Assembly: GCA_903907905.1 (NCBI GenBank)
Contig: CAIVPX010000005.1
Coordinates: forward strand, 1 to 56,100
Direction of reading: 5' to 3'
Length of the DNA: 56,100 nucleotides
DNA from: an uncultured bacterium
GTDB taxonomy: Bacteria > Pseudomonadota > Gammaproteobacteria > Burkholderiales > Burkholderiaceae_E
Shown: in pieces, positions 27,048 through 36,928 of the stretch
How positions within the stretch are numbered: the stretch's first letter is position 1
Layout: the number at the start of each line of letters is the position of its first letter
Position numbers and translations under genes: made by a program
Notes under the pieces: model-generated
The model's input: the letters and a program-made list of their open reading frames with translations, nothing else
Database searches by the model: none
Told to the model about the DNA's origin: nothing

Positions 27048-28313
27048 ATGATCCATTCTTCAGGCCCGCAACGGATCTCCCTCTGGATCGGGTTTGCGCT
27101 CCTCGCGCTCAGCACGGTCCACACCAAGACGGCTGGCGCGTTGTGGCTGTTCGGATTTTTCGCGGCTGCCCTGATCGCGTATCGCAGTCACCCATGGGCA
27201 GACCCGGACGACGTCGACCACGCTGCGCGCACCGTCCTGGTCTGCGCGTCGCTGGCCTGGCTGCTCTGGATTGTCTCGGCCGCCTACTGGGGCGAACTGA
27301 TCCATCCGCAGTCGGCCGAGATCAACGCGGGGTCACGGCTCTTTACCGGCGCTCTGGCGCTCTGGTGGCTGGTACGCGCCAGAGCCCTCAGCACGCGCAC
27401 AAACCTGACCGTCATCAATCTGGCCCTCACCCTGGCCTGTGCGCTGGCGCTTGGAACGGCGCTGCTCAGCGATCGCGGCAGCCTTCCCACCAATGCGATC
27501 GCCTGGGCCTGCGGCGTCGGGCTGCTGGTCTGCGTGCTCCTGCCCTGGGCACTCGAACCCACGCAAAGCCGCAGGCGGCGCTGGCTGTGGGGCGCAGGCG
27601 CGGCCCTGGGTCTGGGCGCGATTCTGGCGAGCCAGAGCCGCAGCGCCTATCCCGTGCTGGTCTGGGCGCTGGTTCTGGTCGTCATGGCACGCGCCAGCCG
27701 CGCACCCTGGACGACGCGCCAAACGGCGCTCGCCTTCGGGCTCTCCGCACTCCTCGGCATCGTGATCGCATTCAGCGCAAGTCTGGCCTCCGATCCGCTG
27801 CGCCTGCGAGCCGCCTGGACGGAAGTCAACACCGCCCGAGCCACTGGGAACTTCAATTCGTCCGTCGGGGCCCGCTACTACCTGTTGGAGTTGGGCTGGC
27901 AGAATTTTTCCGACTCACCCTGGCTCGGCGTGGGCGCCGGTCAGCGCAAGGCGCTCATTCATGCAGCGGGCATTCACGAACCCCCCGACCAGGCACGCCT
28001 GACCGAACACGTTCGCGAACTCAAACACGTGCACAACGCCTATCTTCACCATGCGATGGATGGGGGTGTGGTGAGCCTGGCAGGTTTTGTACTGACAATC
28101 GGCGGCCTGATCGCGGCAGGCTGGCGCTTTCGAAAGAAGCGGCCGGTCGCCGCCTGGCAGCTGTGGGGGATAGCCTTTGTTCACTCCACCACCAACCTCA
28201 GCAGCGTGAATCTTGCCCACAATTACTACGCGGTGATGCTGGCCCTTTCTTCAGCGATCGTGCTGATCCAGGCGCGCGCCAGTCCTAGAACGGCAACACC
28301 GCATCCGGCTTGA
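27048..28313 (+). CDS. waaL: O-antigen ligase-type membrane protein (Wzy_C superfamily)
   Basis: The 421-residue protein has about ten membrane segments and a large periplasmic loop (about residues 245-340). The two residues important in WaaL ligases are recognisable: an Arg in ILASQSRSAYPVL near residue 193 and a His in HVHNAYLHHAMDGG near residue 327. It would transfer undecaprenyl-linked polysaccharide to lipid A-core in the periplasm. Ligase is preferred to Wzy polymerase because it ends a core gene cluster, but sequence alone does not separate the two. Its 3' end overlaps the convergent phosphomannomutase gene by 29 nt. Confidence 0.7.
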   Translation: MIHSSGPQRISLWIGFALLALSTVHTKTAGALWLFGFFAAALIAYRSHPWADPDDVDHAARTVLVCASLAWLLWIVSAAYWGELIHPQSAEINAGSRLFTGALALWWLVRARALSTRTNLTVINLALTLACALALGTALLSDRGSLPTNAIAWACGVGLLVCVLLPWALEPTQSRRRRWLWGAGAALGLGAILASQSRSAYPVLVWALVLVVMARASRAPWTTRQTALAFGLSALLGIVIAFSASLASDPLRLRAAWTEVNTARATGNFNSSVGARYYLLELGWQNFSDSPWLGVGAGQRKALIHAAGIHEPPDQARLTEHVRELKHVHNAYLHHAMDGGVVSLAGFVLTIGGLIAAGWRFRKKRPVAAWQLWGIAFVHSTTNLSSVNLAHNYYAVMLALSSAIVLIQARASPRTATPHPA

Positions 28314-29670
28314 GCGCCAGAATCGCGCGGCGAAAATCGTCCTTGATGCGCGACAGGGCGGACTCGTTATCGGCCTCGAAACGCAGTACCACCACTGGCG
28401 TCGTGTTCGAGGCACGAGCCAGACCAAAGCCCTCCGCGTATTCAACGCGGATGCCGTCAATGGTGATGACCTCGAGGGCATCCGGAAATCGCGCGTGACG
28501 ACGCAGCATCTCGACCAGGCGGTGGTTCTCGCCGTCGGCGGTGGGCAGCTGCAATTCGGGTGTGGTGAGGGAGTCGGGCAAGGCCTCGAGAACAGCACCG
28601 GGATCGGCGTGGCGCGAGAGGATTTCGAGCAGCCTTGCGCCCGCATAAAGCCCGTCGTCAAAACCGTACCAGCGCTCCTTGAAGAAGATGTGCCCGCTCA
28701 TCTCGCCCGCAAACGGCGCCCCTGTTTCCTTCAACTTGGCCTTGACGAGCGAGTGGCCGGTGCGCCACATGAGGGGCCGCCCACCGTGGGCTCTTACAAA
28801 GCGCGCCACGTTGCGGCTGCACTTGACGTCGTAGATGATCTCGGCGCCTGGATTGCGCGAGAGCACGTCGGCTGCAAACAGCATGAGCTGGCGGTCGGGG
28901 AAAATGACCTGCCCCGATCGCGTCACCACGCCCAGCCGGTCGCCGTCGCCGTCGAAGGCCAGACCCAGTTCGGCGTCGGTCTCGCGCAGACACCGGATCA
29001 GGTCCTGCAGGTTTTCGGGGTGCGCGGGATCAGGGTGGTGGTTGGGAAAATGACCATCCACTTCGCAAAATAGTTCGATCACCTCGCAGCCCAGCGCACG
29101 AAACAGCGCGGGCGCGTAGGCGCCCGCCACCCCGTTACCGCAGTCGATCGCGATCTTCATGGGCCGGGCGAGGCGCACATCACCGACGATGCGCTCGAGG
29201 TAGCGGCGGGAAAGGTCGAGTGTGCTCAGCCCACCCCGCGCCGGCCCCGCCGCCCGGTCTGGAAGCCCCGCCTCGATCGCATCGCGCAGGCCCAGGATGG
29301 TCTCACCATACAGCGCGCTGCCACCGACCATCATTTTCAGCCCGTTGTACTCGGGCGGATTGTGGCTACCGGTTACCGCCACGCCGGTGCCGCAGCCCAG
29401 TTCGAAGGCTGCGAAATACACCATGGGTGTGGTCACCTGACCGATGTCCACCACGTCAAGGCCCGCGTCGCGAAAGCCTTCGGTGAGCGCGCCAATCAGC
29501 CGGGGCCCTGACAAGCGACCGTCGCGACCGACCACGGTCTGCGTGATACCGTCTGCTCGGGCCTTCAGGCCCATGGCGTGACCGACCGCTCGCGCGGCCG
29601 TTTCAGTCAGCGTGTCATCGACGATTCCACGAATGTCGTAGGCTTTGAAAATCGAGGCAGAAAGCTTCAT
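28285..29670 (-). CDS. algC: Phosphomannomutase/phosphoglucomutase
   Basis: The 461-residue enzyme interconverts hexose 6-phosphate and 1-phosphate, supplying GDP-mannose, UDP-glucose and dTDP-rhamnose pathways for the surface glycans nearby. The phosphoserine loop is GVAVTGSHNPPEYNGLKM near residue 97, the metal loop LAFDGDGDRLGVV near 232, the sugar-recognition loop GEMSGHIFFKE near 317, and a C-terminal phosphate loop RASNTTPVVVLRFE near 412. ATG at 29670 (MKLSASIFKAYDIRG) matches the family N-terminus; an upstream GTG at 29721 was not chosen. Neither start has a strong ribosome site. The gene is convergent with waaL and divergent from the WbpL-like gene. Confidence 0.9.
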   Translation of the reverse strand: MKLSASIFKAYDIRGIVDDTLTETAARAVGHAMGLKARADGITQTVVGRDGRLSGPRLIGALTEGFRDAGLDVVDIGQVTTPMVYFAAFELGCGTGVAVTGSHNPPEYNGLKMMVGGSALYGETILGLRDAIEAGLPDRAAGPARGGLSTLDLSRRYLERIVGDVRLARPMKIAIDCGNGVAGAYAPALFRALGCEVIELFCEVDGHFPNHHPDPAHPENLQDLIRCLRETDAELGLAFDGDGDRLGVVTRSGQVIFPDRQLMLFAADVLSRNPGAEIIYDVKCSRNVARFVRAHGGRPLMWRTGHSLVKAKLKETGAPFAGEMSGHIFFKERWYGFDDGLYAGARLLEILSRHADPGAVLEALPDSLTTPELQLPTADGENHRLVEMLRRHARFPDALEVITIDGIRVEYAEGFGLARASNTTPVVVLRFEADNESALSRIKDDFRRAILALKPDAVLPF

Positions 29671-29808
29671 CGTTTCAGACAGGGTTGAGTGTGACTCGAT
29701 GATACGCTTGCGCGCTTTCACCGTCCGGACCGCGCCGCCGGTTTCATTGATGCGTCCCCTGCCGAGTGCCCATGCCGGCGCCCCCCCCGTACACCACGGC
29801 TCACCCCG

Positions 29809-30843
29809 ATGACCTGGACCGCGCTCGCCCTTTCGCTTGCCTGTTGCCTGCTGAGCTTTCTGATCGCTGCAGCGGGCACCGGGCTGCTTCGTCGCTATGC
29901 GCTGTCACGGAGCCTCCTCGACCACCCCAATGCGCGCAGTTCCCATACGACCCCCACCCCTCGCGGAGGCGGCCTCGCCCTCATCGGCAGCTTCTGCCTG
30001 ACGTGGCTCGCGTCGATGGCGCTGCCGGGGCTGCCCAGCCTGCCGCCCCTTCCGGCAATCGTCATGCTCGCAACCATTCTGGCGGTCGCAGCCATCGGCT
30101 GGCGCGACGATCACGGGGGGGTCGCGATCGGCCCGCGGCTGGGCCTTCACCTGATCGCGGCGACCGCGGCGGCCGCCGCCCTGGGTGCCCCCGCCCCGAT
30201 ACGCCAGATGCTCGACGCGTGGTCGCTCGCCTGGCTCGCCTTGCCGCTCACCACGCTGGCGCTGGCCTGGGCCATCAATCTGTACAACTTCATGGACGGA
30301 CTTGACGGGCTGGCGGCTACCCAAGCCCTGTTCATCAGCCTGGCGGCCGCATGGTTGGGCGAGCCCGGCTCGCCGGTCCTGGTCGCCCTTCTGGTGCTGG
30401 CCAGTGCGACAGGCGGTTTTCTCGTCTTCAACTGGCCGCCCGCCAAGATTTTCATGGGGGATGTGGGCAGCGGCGCGCTGGGGCTTGCGCTTGCGGCGCT
30501 GCTGCTCGCCCAGCATCACTGGGGGCATCTGAGCCTGACCGCCGCCCTCATTCTCTTCGGCGTCTTTCTGGTCGATGCCAGCCTCACGCTGACCGTTCGC
30601 TTTGTTCGCGGCGACCGCTGGTACGAGGGCCATCGAACGCATGCCTACCAGCACGCCGCGAGGCGGCTGGGCGGACATCGCCCGGTCAGCGTCGTGGTCG
30701 CACTGATCAACCTGCTATGGCTGCTGCCGCTCGCATGGCTCGCGCAAACACGCCCCGACTGGCGCGCGGGCGCGGCGGTTCTGGCACTGCTGCCGCTGGC
30801 CCTGCTCGCCTGGAGCCTGGGGGCTGGACGCAACAGACCATGA
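29809..30843 (+). CDS. WecA/WbpL-type undecaprenyl-phosphate sugar-1-phosphate transferase
   Basis: The 344-residue protein has about ten membrane helices and the polyprenyl-phosphate transferase motifs: HPNARSSHTTPTPRGGG near residue 39, NLYNFMDGLDGLA near 160 (catalytic Asp residues), KIFMGDVGSG near 214, and the cytoplasmic loop EGHRTHAYQHAARRLGG near 271 that binds nucleotide sugar. It starts O-antigen or enterobacterial-common-antigen-like synthesis by linking an N-acetylaminosugar phosphate to undecaprenyl phosphate. The closest style is WbpL of Pseudomonas, as the next gene is WbpM-like. No wzx, wzy or wzz is in the window. Confidence 0.85.
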   Translation: MTWTALALSLACCLLSFLIAAAGTGLLRRYALSRSLLDHPNARSSHTTPTPRGGGLALIGSFCLTWLASMALPGLPSLPPLPAIVMLATILAVAAIGWRDDHGGVAIGPRLGLHLIAATAAAAALGAPAPIRQMLDAWSLAWLALPLTTLALAWAINLYNFMDGLDGLAATQALFISLAAAWLGEPGSPVLVALLVLASATGGFLVFNWPPAKIFMGDVGSGALGLALAALLLAQHHWGHLSLTAALILFGVFLVDASLTLTVRFVRGDRWYEGHRTHAYQHAARRLGGHRPVSVVVALINLLWLLPLAWLAQTRPDWRAGAAVLALLPLALLAWSLGAGRNRP

Positions 30844-30942
30844 CCGAGGCATGATATTCACTTGATTCTTGATGCAAGCCCTGCCCTGATCAGGTAGCGT
30901 CTCGCCTCTGCATCCCAAACGCATCGCAAACCTGTCTACCGC

Positions 30943-32832
30943 ATGAACTCCTGGCGTACGCTTCTCGCTGTCAGTTATGACTTGGTCGCCTCGCTTTTGG
31001 CGTGGACGGCGAGCATCGCGATCGCTCAGCGCAGCATGCCGGCTCTGGATGGCATCACACCCTTCGTCAGCGCATTGATCATCGTCATGATGGTCCAGAT
31101 GGCCTGCTTTACTGCCTTCAGGCTCTACCGGGGCATCTGGCGCTATGCCAGCTTTCTCGATCTGCGCCGCATCGGCGTGTCGGTGCTGATGGCCACACTG
31201 GTGCAGACCACGCTCATTTTTCTGATCCAGCGCGGCGAGATGGTGCCGCGACTGGCGCTGCTGCTCAACCCGGTCATCCTGGTCGTCATGATGGCAGGCG
31301 GTCGAATCGTCTATCGCTGGTGGAAGGAACTGCGGCCCTACGCCGGACTTCGACACGAAGGCGAGCCGGTGCTCGTCATGGGCGCAGGCGAAGCCGGCTA
31401 CAAGGTGGTGTTCGAACTCAGCCGAAGCCCGGCCTGGGCGGTGTGCGGACTACTCGACGACGAGCCTGCGAAGCTCGGTCGCGAGTTGTACGGTAGCCGG
31501 GTGCTCGGCTCGTGGGAGCAGCTTGCCTCGGTGGCCGCCTCCACCGGCGCGCGCCATGCCCTCATCGCCGTCGGCAGCCACAACCGCCACGCGCGCCGTC
31601 GCGCCTTCGAGTTGTGCGAGCAAGCCGGCATCCGTCTGCTGGTGGTGCCGGCAATCGAGGAACTGATGGCGGGTGAGCCGGTCTCCACGTCCATCCGCAA
31701 CATTGATCTCGACGACCTGCTCGGTCGAGATCCGGTTCGGCTCGATTCACCCGGCCTGTCCCGCATGCTGACCCAGCGCTGCGTGCTGGTGACCGGCGCG
31801 GGGGGCTCGATTGGCGCCGATCTCTGTCGGCAGATCGCGCGATTCAGTCCGGCCCGGCTCGTGCTGCTCGATTCGAGCGAATTTGCGCTCTATGAGACCG
31901 AGGAGAGTCTTGCCTACCGATTTCCCGGCATCGTCGTGCAAGCCTGCGTGGGCGATGTGAAAGACAGCCCGCGGCTCGATGAACTCTTTGCTCGCCACCG
32001 ACCCGATATCGTTTTTCATGCCGCCGCCTACAAGCACGTTCCCATGATGGAGGGCGAGAATGCCTGGCAGGCGGTGCGCAACAACGTCTGGGGCAGCCTG
32101 CAGGTCATTGAAGCGAGCCGGCGTCATGCGGTGCGAAAGCTGGTCATCGTCTCCACCGACAAGGCCGTCAACCCCACCAACGTGATGGGCGCAACCAAAC
32201 GCCTGGCCGAACTGCTCGCACAGCGACACGCCGAGGCTGAGGGCACCTCCATCGTGACCGTACGCTTTGGCAATGTACTGGGGTCAACCGGCAGCGTCAT
32301 CCCGAAGTTCAAAGCGCAGATCGCACGCGGCGGCCCCATCACCGTGACGCACCCGGAGGTGGAGCGCTACTTCATGTCGGTGTCCGAGGCCACGCAACTG
32401 GTGCTGCAGGCTGCGGCCATGGGGGACGGTGGCGAGGTGTTTGTGCTGGAGATGGGCAAGGCCGTCAAGATCGTTGATCTCGCCCGCGATCTCATCCGTC
32501 TCTCGGGGCTCACCGAACAGCAGATTCCGATCCGCTTCGTCGGGCTCAGGCCAGGCGAAAAGCTGTTCGAGGAACTGCTGGCCGACGGCGAAACCACCCT
32601 GCCCACGCGTCACCCCAAGGTGCGCATCAGTCGCCCGACCGAACTCCCGGGCGCCGACTGGGAGCAGGCACTTCGGCAATGGCTCGCCCACCCGGGCGCG
32701 ATCGACCCTGCCACGGTGCGGGCCACCCTCTCGCGCTTCGTGCCCGAGTATTCTCCCTTTCGGGCCGCGCCGGCCAATGCGCCTGCGGGCACGGTCATCG
32801 AGTTGAAACCCATCGTCGGCAAGCGGGCCTGA
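30943..32832 (+). CDS. Membrane-bound nucleotide-sugar dehydratase/epimerase, WbpM/CapD type
   Basis: The 629-residue protein has four N-terminal membrane segments (about residues 9-120), a first Rossmann fold of unclear role (VLVMGAGEAGYKVV near 144) and a second that is catalytic (VLVTGAGGSIGADLCRQI near 281). The active site reads STDKAVNPTNVMGATK near 403-418, with Met where short-chain dehydratases have Tyr; this Ser-Met-Lys triad is known for the large WbpM-like 4,6-dehydratases of UDP-GlcNAc. The product feeds QuiNAc or FucNAc. It lies 100 nt after the WbpL-like gene and 5 nt before apaH. Confidence 0.9.
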   Translation: MNSWRTLLAVSYDLVASLLAWTASIAIAQRSMPALDGITPFVSALIIVMMVQMACFTAFRLYRGIWRYASFLDLRRIGVSVLMATLVQTTLIFLIQRGEMVPRLALLLNPVILVVMMAGGRIVYRWWKELRPYAGLRHEGEPVLVMGAGEAGYKVVFELSRSPAWAVCGLLDDEPAKLGRELYGSRVLGSWEQLASVAASTGARHALIAVGSHNRHARRRAFELCEQAGIRLLVVPAIEELMAGEPVSTSIRNIDLDDLLGRDPVRLDSPGLSRMLTQRCVLVTGAGGSIGADLCRQIARFSPARLVLLDSSEFALYETEESLAYRFPGIVVQACVGDVKDSPRLDELFARHRPDIVFHAAAYKHVPMMEGENAWQAVRNNVWGSLQVIEASRRHAVRKLVIVSTDKAVNPTNVMGATKRLAELLAQRHAEAEGTSIVTVRFGNVLGSTGSVIPKFKAQIARGGPITVTHPEVERYFMSVSEATQLVLQAAAMGDGGEVFVLEMGKAVKIVDLARDLIRLSGLTEQQIPIRFVGLRPGEKLFEELLADGETTLPTRHPKVRISRPTELPGADWEQALRQWLAHPGAIDPATVRATLSRFVPEYSPFRAAPANAPAGTVIELKPIVGKRA

Positions 32833-32837
32833 GCCCG

Positions 32838-33671
32838 ATGAACGCCCCACCGGATCCGGGCCGCGAAGTCTGGGCAATCGGCGACCTGCAAGGCTGTCTC
32901 GACTCCCTCCTCGCACTGCTGGACAATCTCCCCGCCGATGCCTCCCTCTGGCTCACGGGCGATCTGATCAACCGCGGCCCGCGCTCACTCGACACCCTGC
33001 GCTGGGCAATGGCCCAGGGTGATCGCCTCACCACAGTGCTCGGCAACCACGATTTGCACCTGCTGGCTGTGGCCGCCGGCATTCGGGCCGCCCACCGAAG
33101 CGACACCTTCGATGAAATTCTTCAGGCGCCCGACCGCGCCGATCTGCTCGACTGGATCCGCACCCGACCGCTCGCACATTTCGATCACGGCTGGCTGATG
33201 GTGCACGCGGGTGTGCTGCCGCAATGGTCACGGGCACAGGCGCTCGAACTGGCCGACGAACTGCACGGCGCACTGGCGGGCCCAGGCTGGATCGGTTTTC
33301 TGCGCACCATGTACGGCAATGAGCCCTCGCAATGGAGCGCGCAGTTGCTTGGCGCAGACCGGCTGAGGGTGATCGTCAACGCGCTCACCCGGCTGCGCTT
33401 TTGCACGGCCGATGGCCGCATGGAGTTTCACACCAAAGAGGGCGCAGGCTCAGCCCCGCCGGGCTTCATGCCCTGGTTCGAGGTGCCAGGTCGGGCCAGC
33501 GCCGACACCCCCATCGTTTTCGGTCACTGGTCGAGCCTGGGACTGATCAACCGCGCCGATCTGGCGGCCATCGATACGGGCTGTGTCTGGGGCCGCACGC
33601 TCAGCGCCATGCGGCTGTCCGACCGGCGGATCGTCGAGGTCAGTTGCCGCGAGCTACCGGTCGTGCTGTAA
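32838..33671 (+). CDS. apaH: Symmetrical bis(5'-nucleosyl)-tetraphosphatase
   Basis: The 277-residue enzyme splits Ap4A to two ADP. It has the calcineurin-type phosphatase motifs GDLQGCLDSL near residue 16, TGDLINRGPRS near 42, GNHDLHLL near 69 and HAGVLPQW near 121. The start ATG at 32838 leads directly into the family N-terminus (REVWAIGDLQG); a longer frame from 32679 would run through the wbpM end. Only 5 nt separate it from the dehydratase gene, which suggests cotranscription though no functional link is known. It converges with plsC. Confidence 0.93.
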   Translation: MNAPPDPGREVWAIGDLQGCLDSLLALLDNLPADASLWLTGDLINRGPRSLDTLRWAMAQGDRLTTVLGNHDLHLLAVAAGIRAAHRSDTFDEILQAPDRADLLDWIRTRPLAHFDHGWLMVHAGVLPQWSRAQALELADELHGALAGPGWIGFLRTMYGNEPSQWSAQLLGADRLRVIVNALTRLRFCTADGRMEFHTKEGAGSAPPGFMPWFEVPGRASADTPIVFGHWSSLGLINRADLAAIDTGCVWGRTLSAMRLSDRRIVEVSCRELPVVL

Positions 33672-33689
33672 GCAGGCCCCGGGGGATTG

Positions 33690-34487
33690 CTAGGCTTGCC
33701 CTCTGGCCCGGCGCAGGGTCTGCGCCACCTCATCATCGAGCGGCAGCGCCAGGCGCTCGGCCATCATGACGCGGGCATGCTGAGCGAGCTGCTGACGGGT
33801 CGCGCCGCTCGCGGGCGGCAGAGGGTGCACCTCGGCAATGAAGCCCTCGGCCCCCAGTACGCGCGACAGCGACGCCACCAGCGTGACGTCGCCGGTGAAG
33901 TCGATGGCGGGGCTGTACTGGCCACTGAGGTCGGTATACCGAAGGGCCACCGGTCGCACCAACACACCCGCCCGCAGGGCGGGTTCAATCAGGTTGCCGT
34001 GAAACTGCAGCAGCCGGCGACCATCGCTGGTCGTGCCCTCAGGGAACACGGCCACCCGGCGCCCGGCATTGAGCATGGATTGAATACGCTCATTGAGCTG
34101 GTGAACTGCATGCCGTCGGCCCCGCTCGATGAACAGCGTGCCAGCGCCCCGCACCAGCGCGCCGATCAGGGGCCAGCCGGCAATCTCGAGCTTGGCCACG
34201 AAATGCGCGGGCGCGATGGCCAGAACCAGAAAGATGTCGAGCCAGCTGACGTGGTTGATCAGCAGCAGCGTCCCGCCCTGCAACTGATTCAGGGGCGTGG
34301 CGCCTGCGGCCGGATGCTCGCGAAGCCGGATGCCACAGGTGCGCAGCAGCAAGGCCGACCAGCTCGCGATGACCCGGTCCCGTCGGTGGTAGCTCAGGCG
34401 CGGAAATACGAGCGTGACGATGAGCAGGCCCGACAGCAGCAGCGTCAGCGCCAGCGGCGCACGCCAGGCAATTCGAAGCGCTTTCAC
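33690..34487 (-). CDS. plsC: 1-acyl-sn-glycerol-3-phosphate acyltransferase
   Basis: The 265-residue membrane enzyme makes phosphatidic acid from lysophosphatidic acid. An N-terminal hydrophobic segment (about 12-30) is followed by the catalytic HX4D as NHVSWLDIF near residue 79 and the acceptor-binding block VAVFPEGTTSDG near 147. It lies 90 nt downstream of pyrX on the same strand, possibly as the last gene of the yqgE-ruvX-pyrRBX operon. It is distinct from the acyltransferase-like gene at 3.4-4.0 kb. Confidence 0.88.
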   Translation of the reverse strand: MKALRIAWRAPLALTLLLSGLLIVTLVFPRLSYHRRDRVIASWSALLLRTCGIRLREHPAAGATPLNQLQGGTLLLINHVSWLDIFLVLAIAPAHFVAKLEIAGWPLIGALVRGAGTLFIERGRRHAVHQLNERIQSMLNAGRRVAVFPEGTTSDGRRLLQFHGNLIEPALRAGVLVRPVALRYTDLSGQYSPAIDFTGDVTLVASLSRVLGAEGFIAEVHPLPPASGATRQQLAQHARVMMAERLALPLDDEVAQTLRRARGQA

Positions 34488-34577
34488 GGGCAGGCGCGTG
34501 GGCGCACGGCAGTCAGGCGGCCCGTGTTGGTGTCGTTCGGTGCGCGATTCATGCGGAGCCTGTTTGGCAGACTGGGC

Positions 34578-35954
34578 TCAGCGCCCTCGCGACCAGACGA
34601 CTCGCCCGCCGACGAGGGTCGCCCGTACCCGTCCCTGCAATTCACGCCCCAGATAAGGCGTGTGCGTGCCCTGGCTCACCAGACTGCCTCGGGACACCGT
34701 CCAGCTTTCAACGGGATCAAACAGGCAGAGGTCAGCGGGCGCACCGACGGACAGGGCCGCTGACGGGCCATCGCCAGCCGCGGACGCTGCCCCCTGATCC
34801 CGCTGCGAATCGCCGACCGGGCCGGCGGGCACTCCCGCCCCGCCGGCCAGAATGGCAGCAGGCCCGACGGTCAGCTTTCTAAGCGCGTGCGCCAGCGGTA
34901 CACGCGCCTCGCTCGCCCACTTGAGCGTGAGCGGCAGCAGGAGCTCGAGCCCGGTCAGCCCCGGCTCGGCCTCGGCAAAGGGCAACTGCTTGGCATCATC
35001 GTCCACCGGGGTATGGTCCGAGCAGATGGCATCGATCGTGCCGTCCGCGAGCGCAGCCCGCAAGGCGTCGCGATCGCGCTGCGAGCGCAACGGGGGGTCA
35101 ACCCGGCAATTGGGATCGAAAAAGCCGATATCGAGATCGATGAGGTGAACATGATGAATCGCCACATCGCAGGTGACCGGCAGCCCCTCGGCACGGGCGC
35201 GGCGCACCAGATCAACGCCCGCCGCCGACGACAACCTGCACAGGTGAACCCGACAGCCGGTCAGCCGAACCAGCTCGAAGATCGTGTGCAGCGCAACGGT
35301 CTCGGCAATGACGGGAACACCCGACAGGCCCAGTCGACTGGCGTAAGGCCCGGCATGCGCGACCCCGCCACGAGACAGCTGCGGATCCTGGGGGTGCAAC
35401 CAGACAGTAAAACCAAAGGTGCGGGCATACTGCATCGCCCGCATCAGCACCTGCGTGTCGAGAATGGGGGCAAGCGCCTGCGAGAAGCCCACGCACCCGG
35501 CCTCGACGAGTTCGGCCATCTCGGTGATGCTCTCACCGCGCAGCCCCAGCGTCAGCGCCCCGACGGGATAGAGCCTTGCCCCTTCGATCCCTCGTGCACG
35601 GTACTTGAGCATCTCAACGAGCCCGGGCTCATCCAGCACCGGGTCCGTGTCGGGCGGACAGGCCAGGCTGGTGACCCCGCCGGCTGCGGCGGCCTTCATC
35701 TCCGATTCGAGCGTGGCCTTGTACTCGAAGCCGGGCTCACGCAGGCGCGCCGCAAGATCGACCAGCCCCGGCGCAAGCACGCACCCGCCTGCGTCGATCA
35801 CCTGATCGGCTGCAAAACCCGCCGGCGCCTCGCCGATCGCAACAATCCGGCCATCGCGCACGTGCACCGCGGCATGGCCCGCCTGCGTGTCGGTGGCGGC
35901 CACCGGGTCGATCAGACGCGCATTGATGATGGAGAGGGAAGTGCCTGCACTCAT
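34578..35954 (-). CDS. pyrX: Dihydroorotase-like protein PyrX (PyrC'), probably non-catalytic
   Basis: The 458-residue protein has the dihydroorotase amidohydrolase fold but has lost the zinc ligands. Where active enzymes have a DxHxH motif before LREPG, this one reads [13 protein letters not shown] near residue 58, and the late SDHAPH-type loop is [12 protein letters not shown] near 321. The same substitutions mark PyrC'/PyrX of Pseudomonas, which does not hydrolyse dihydroorotate but is needed to assemble active aspartate transcarbamoylase. Its start ATG at 35954 overlaps the pyrB stop by 4 nt, in line with a fixed stoichiometry. An active PyrC should be elsewhere in the genome. Confidence 0.88.
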   Translation of the reverse strand: MSAGTSLSIINARLIDPVAATDTQAGHAAVHVRDGRIVAIGEAPAGFAADQVIDAGGCVLAPGLVDLAARLREPGFEYKATLESEMKAAAAGGVTSLACPPDTDPVLDEPGLVEMLKYRARGIEGARLYPVGALTLGLRGESITEMAELVEAGCVGFSQALAPILDTQVLMRAMQYARTFGFTVWLHPQDPQLSRGGVAHAGPYASRLGLSGVPVIAETVALHTIFELVRLTGCRVHLCRLSSAAGVDLVRRARAEGLPVTCDVAIHHVHLIDLDIGFFDPNCRVDPPLRSQRDRDALRAALADGTIDAICSDHTPVDDDAKQLPFAEAEPGLTGLELLLPLTLKWASEARVPLAHALRKLTVGPAAILAGGAGVPAGPVGDSQRDQGAASAAGDGPSAALSVGAPADLCLFDPVESWTVSRGSLVSQGTHTPYLGRELQGRVRATLVGGRVVWSRGR

Positions 35955-36913
35955 GATTTGGCAAGAATGCTCATGACGGCCATGCGAATGGCAATGCCGA
36001 ATGTGACCTGATCGAGAATGACCGCCTGGGGTCCGTCGGCGACGGCCGAGTCGATTTCGACGCCCCGGTTCATCGGCCCGGGGTGCATCACGATGCAATC
36101 GGGGCGAGCCAGCGCGAGCTTTTCCTCGGTGAGCCCGTAGTGCTTGAAGTACTCCTGAGCCGACGGCAGAAGCGCTCCACGCATGCGCTCGTTTTGCAAA
36201 CGCAGCATGATGACCACATCGACATCGCGCAAGCCCTCACGCATGTCGGTGAAGACGCGCACGCCCATCTGTTCGAGCCCGCCGGGCAGCAGCGTACGCG
36301 GCCCGATGACGCGAAGCTCGGGCACCCCCAGCGTGCTGAGCGCGTGAATGTCGGACCTGGCCACACGCGAGTGCAGCACGTCCCCCACGATGGCCACCCG
36401 CAGCCTGGTGAAGTCTTTCTTGAAATGCCGGATGGTGTAGGCGTCGAGCAGGCCTTGCGTGGGGTGCGCATGACGCCCGTCCCCCGCGTTGATGACATGC
36501 ACACTGCCACGTGTGCGATCCACGTGCTCGGCAATGAGAAAGGGCGCGCCACTTTGCGCATGGCGCACGACAAACATGTCGGCGTGCATGGCCACCAGGT
36601 TGTCGATGGTGTCGAGCAGGGACTCGCCCTTGGCCGTGGACGAGGTGTTGATGTTGAGGTTGACCACATCGGCCGACAGTCGCTTGGCAGCGATCTCGAA
36701 GGTGGTACGCGTCCGGGTGGAGTTCTCGAAAAACAGGTTGAAGACCGAGACCCCGCGAAGCAGCGGCACCTTCTTGACCTCTCGATCGGAAACCCCGAGA
36801 AAACCCGCCGCCGTATCGAGGATGTGATGGATCAGATCACGAGGCAGGCCCTCGATGGTGAGCAGATGCTTGAGCTCACCGTTTGCGTCGAGTTGTGGAT
36901 GTCGAGAAGGCAT
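35951..36913 (-). CDS. pyrB: Aspartate carbamoyltransferase catalytic subunit
   Basis: The 320-residue enzyme makes carbamoyl-aspartate, the first committed step of pyrimidine synthesis. The carbamoyl-phosphate loop [13 protein letters not shown] is near residue 61; [11 protein letters not shown] near 92 and [16 protein letters not shown] near 144 are the aspartate-side and phosphate-side loops, and [13 protein letters not shown] near 284 closes the active site. A short N-terminal extension (about 15 residues before HLLTIEGL) fits the class that associates with PyrX. No pyrI regulatory subunit is present. It lies 15 nt after pyrR. Confidence 0.95.
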   Translation of the reverse strand: MPSRHPQLDANGELKHLLTIEGLPRDLIHHILDTAAGFLGVSDREVKKVPLLRGVSVFNLFFENSTRTRTTFEIAAKRLSADVVNLNINTSSTAKGESLLDTIDNLVAMHADMFVVRHAQSGAPFLIAEHVDRTRGSVHVINAGDGRHAHPTQGLLDAYTIRHFKKDFTRLRVAIVGDVLHSRVARSDIHALSTLGVPELRVIGPRTLLPGGLEQMGVRVFTDMREGLRDVDVVIMLRLQNERMRGALLPSAQEYFKHYGLTEEKLALARPDCIVMHPGPMNRGVEIDSAVADGPQAVILDQVTFGIAIRMAVMSILAKS

Positions 36914-36928
36914 GACGGACCGGTTCGC

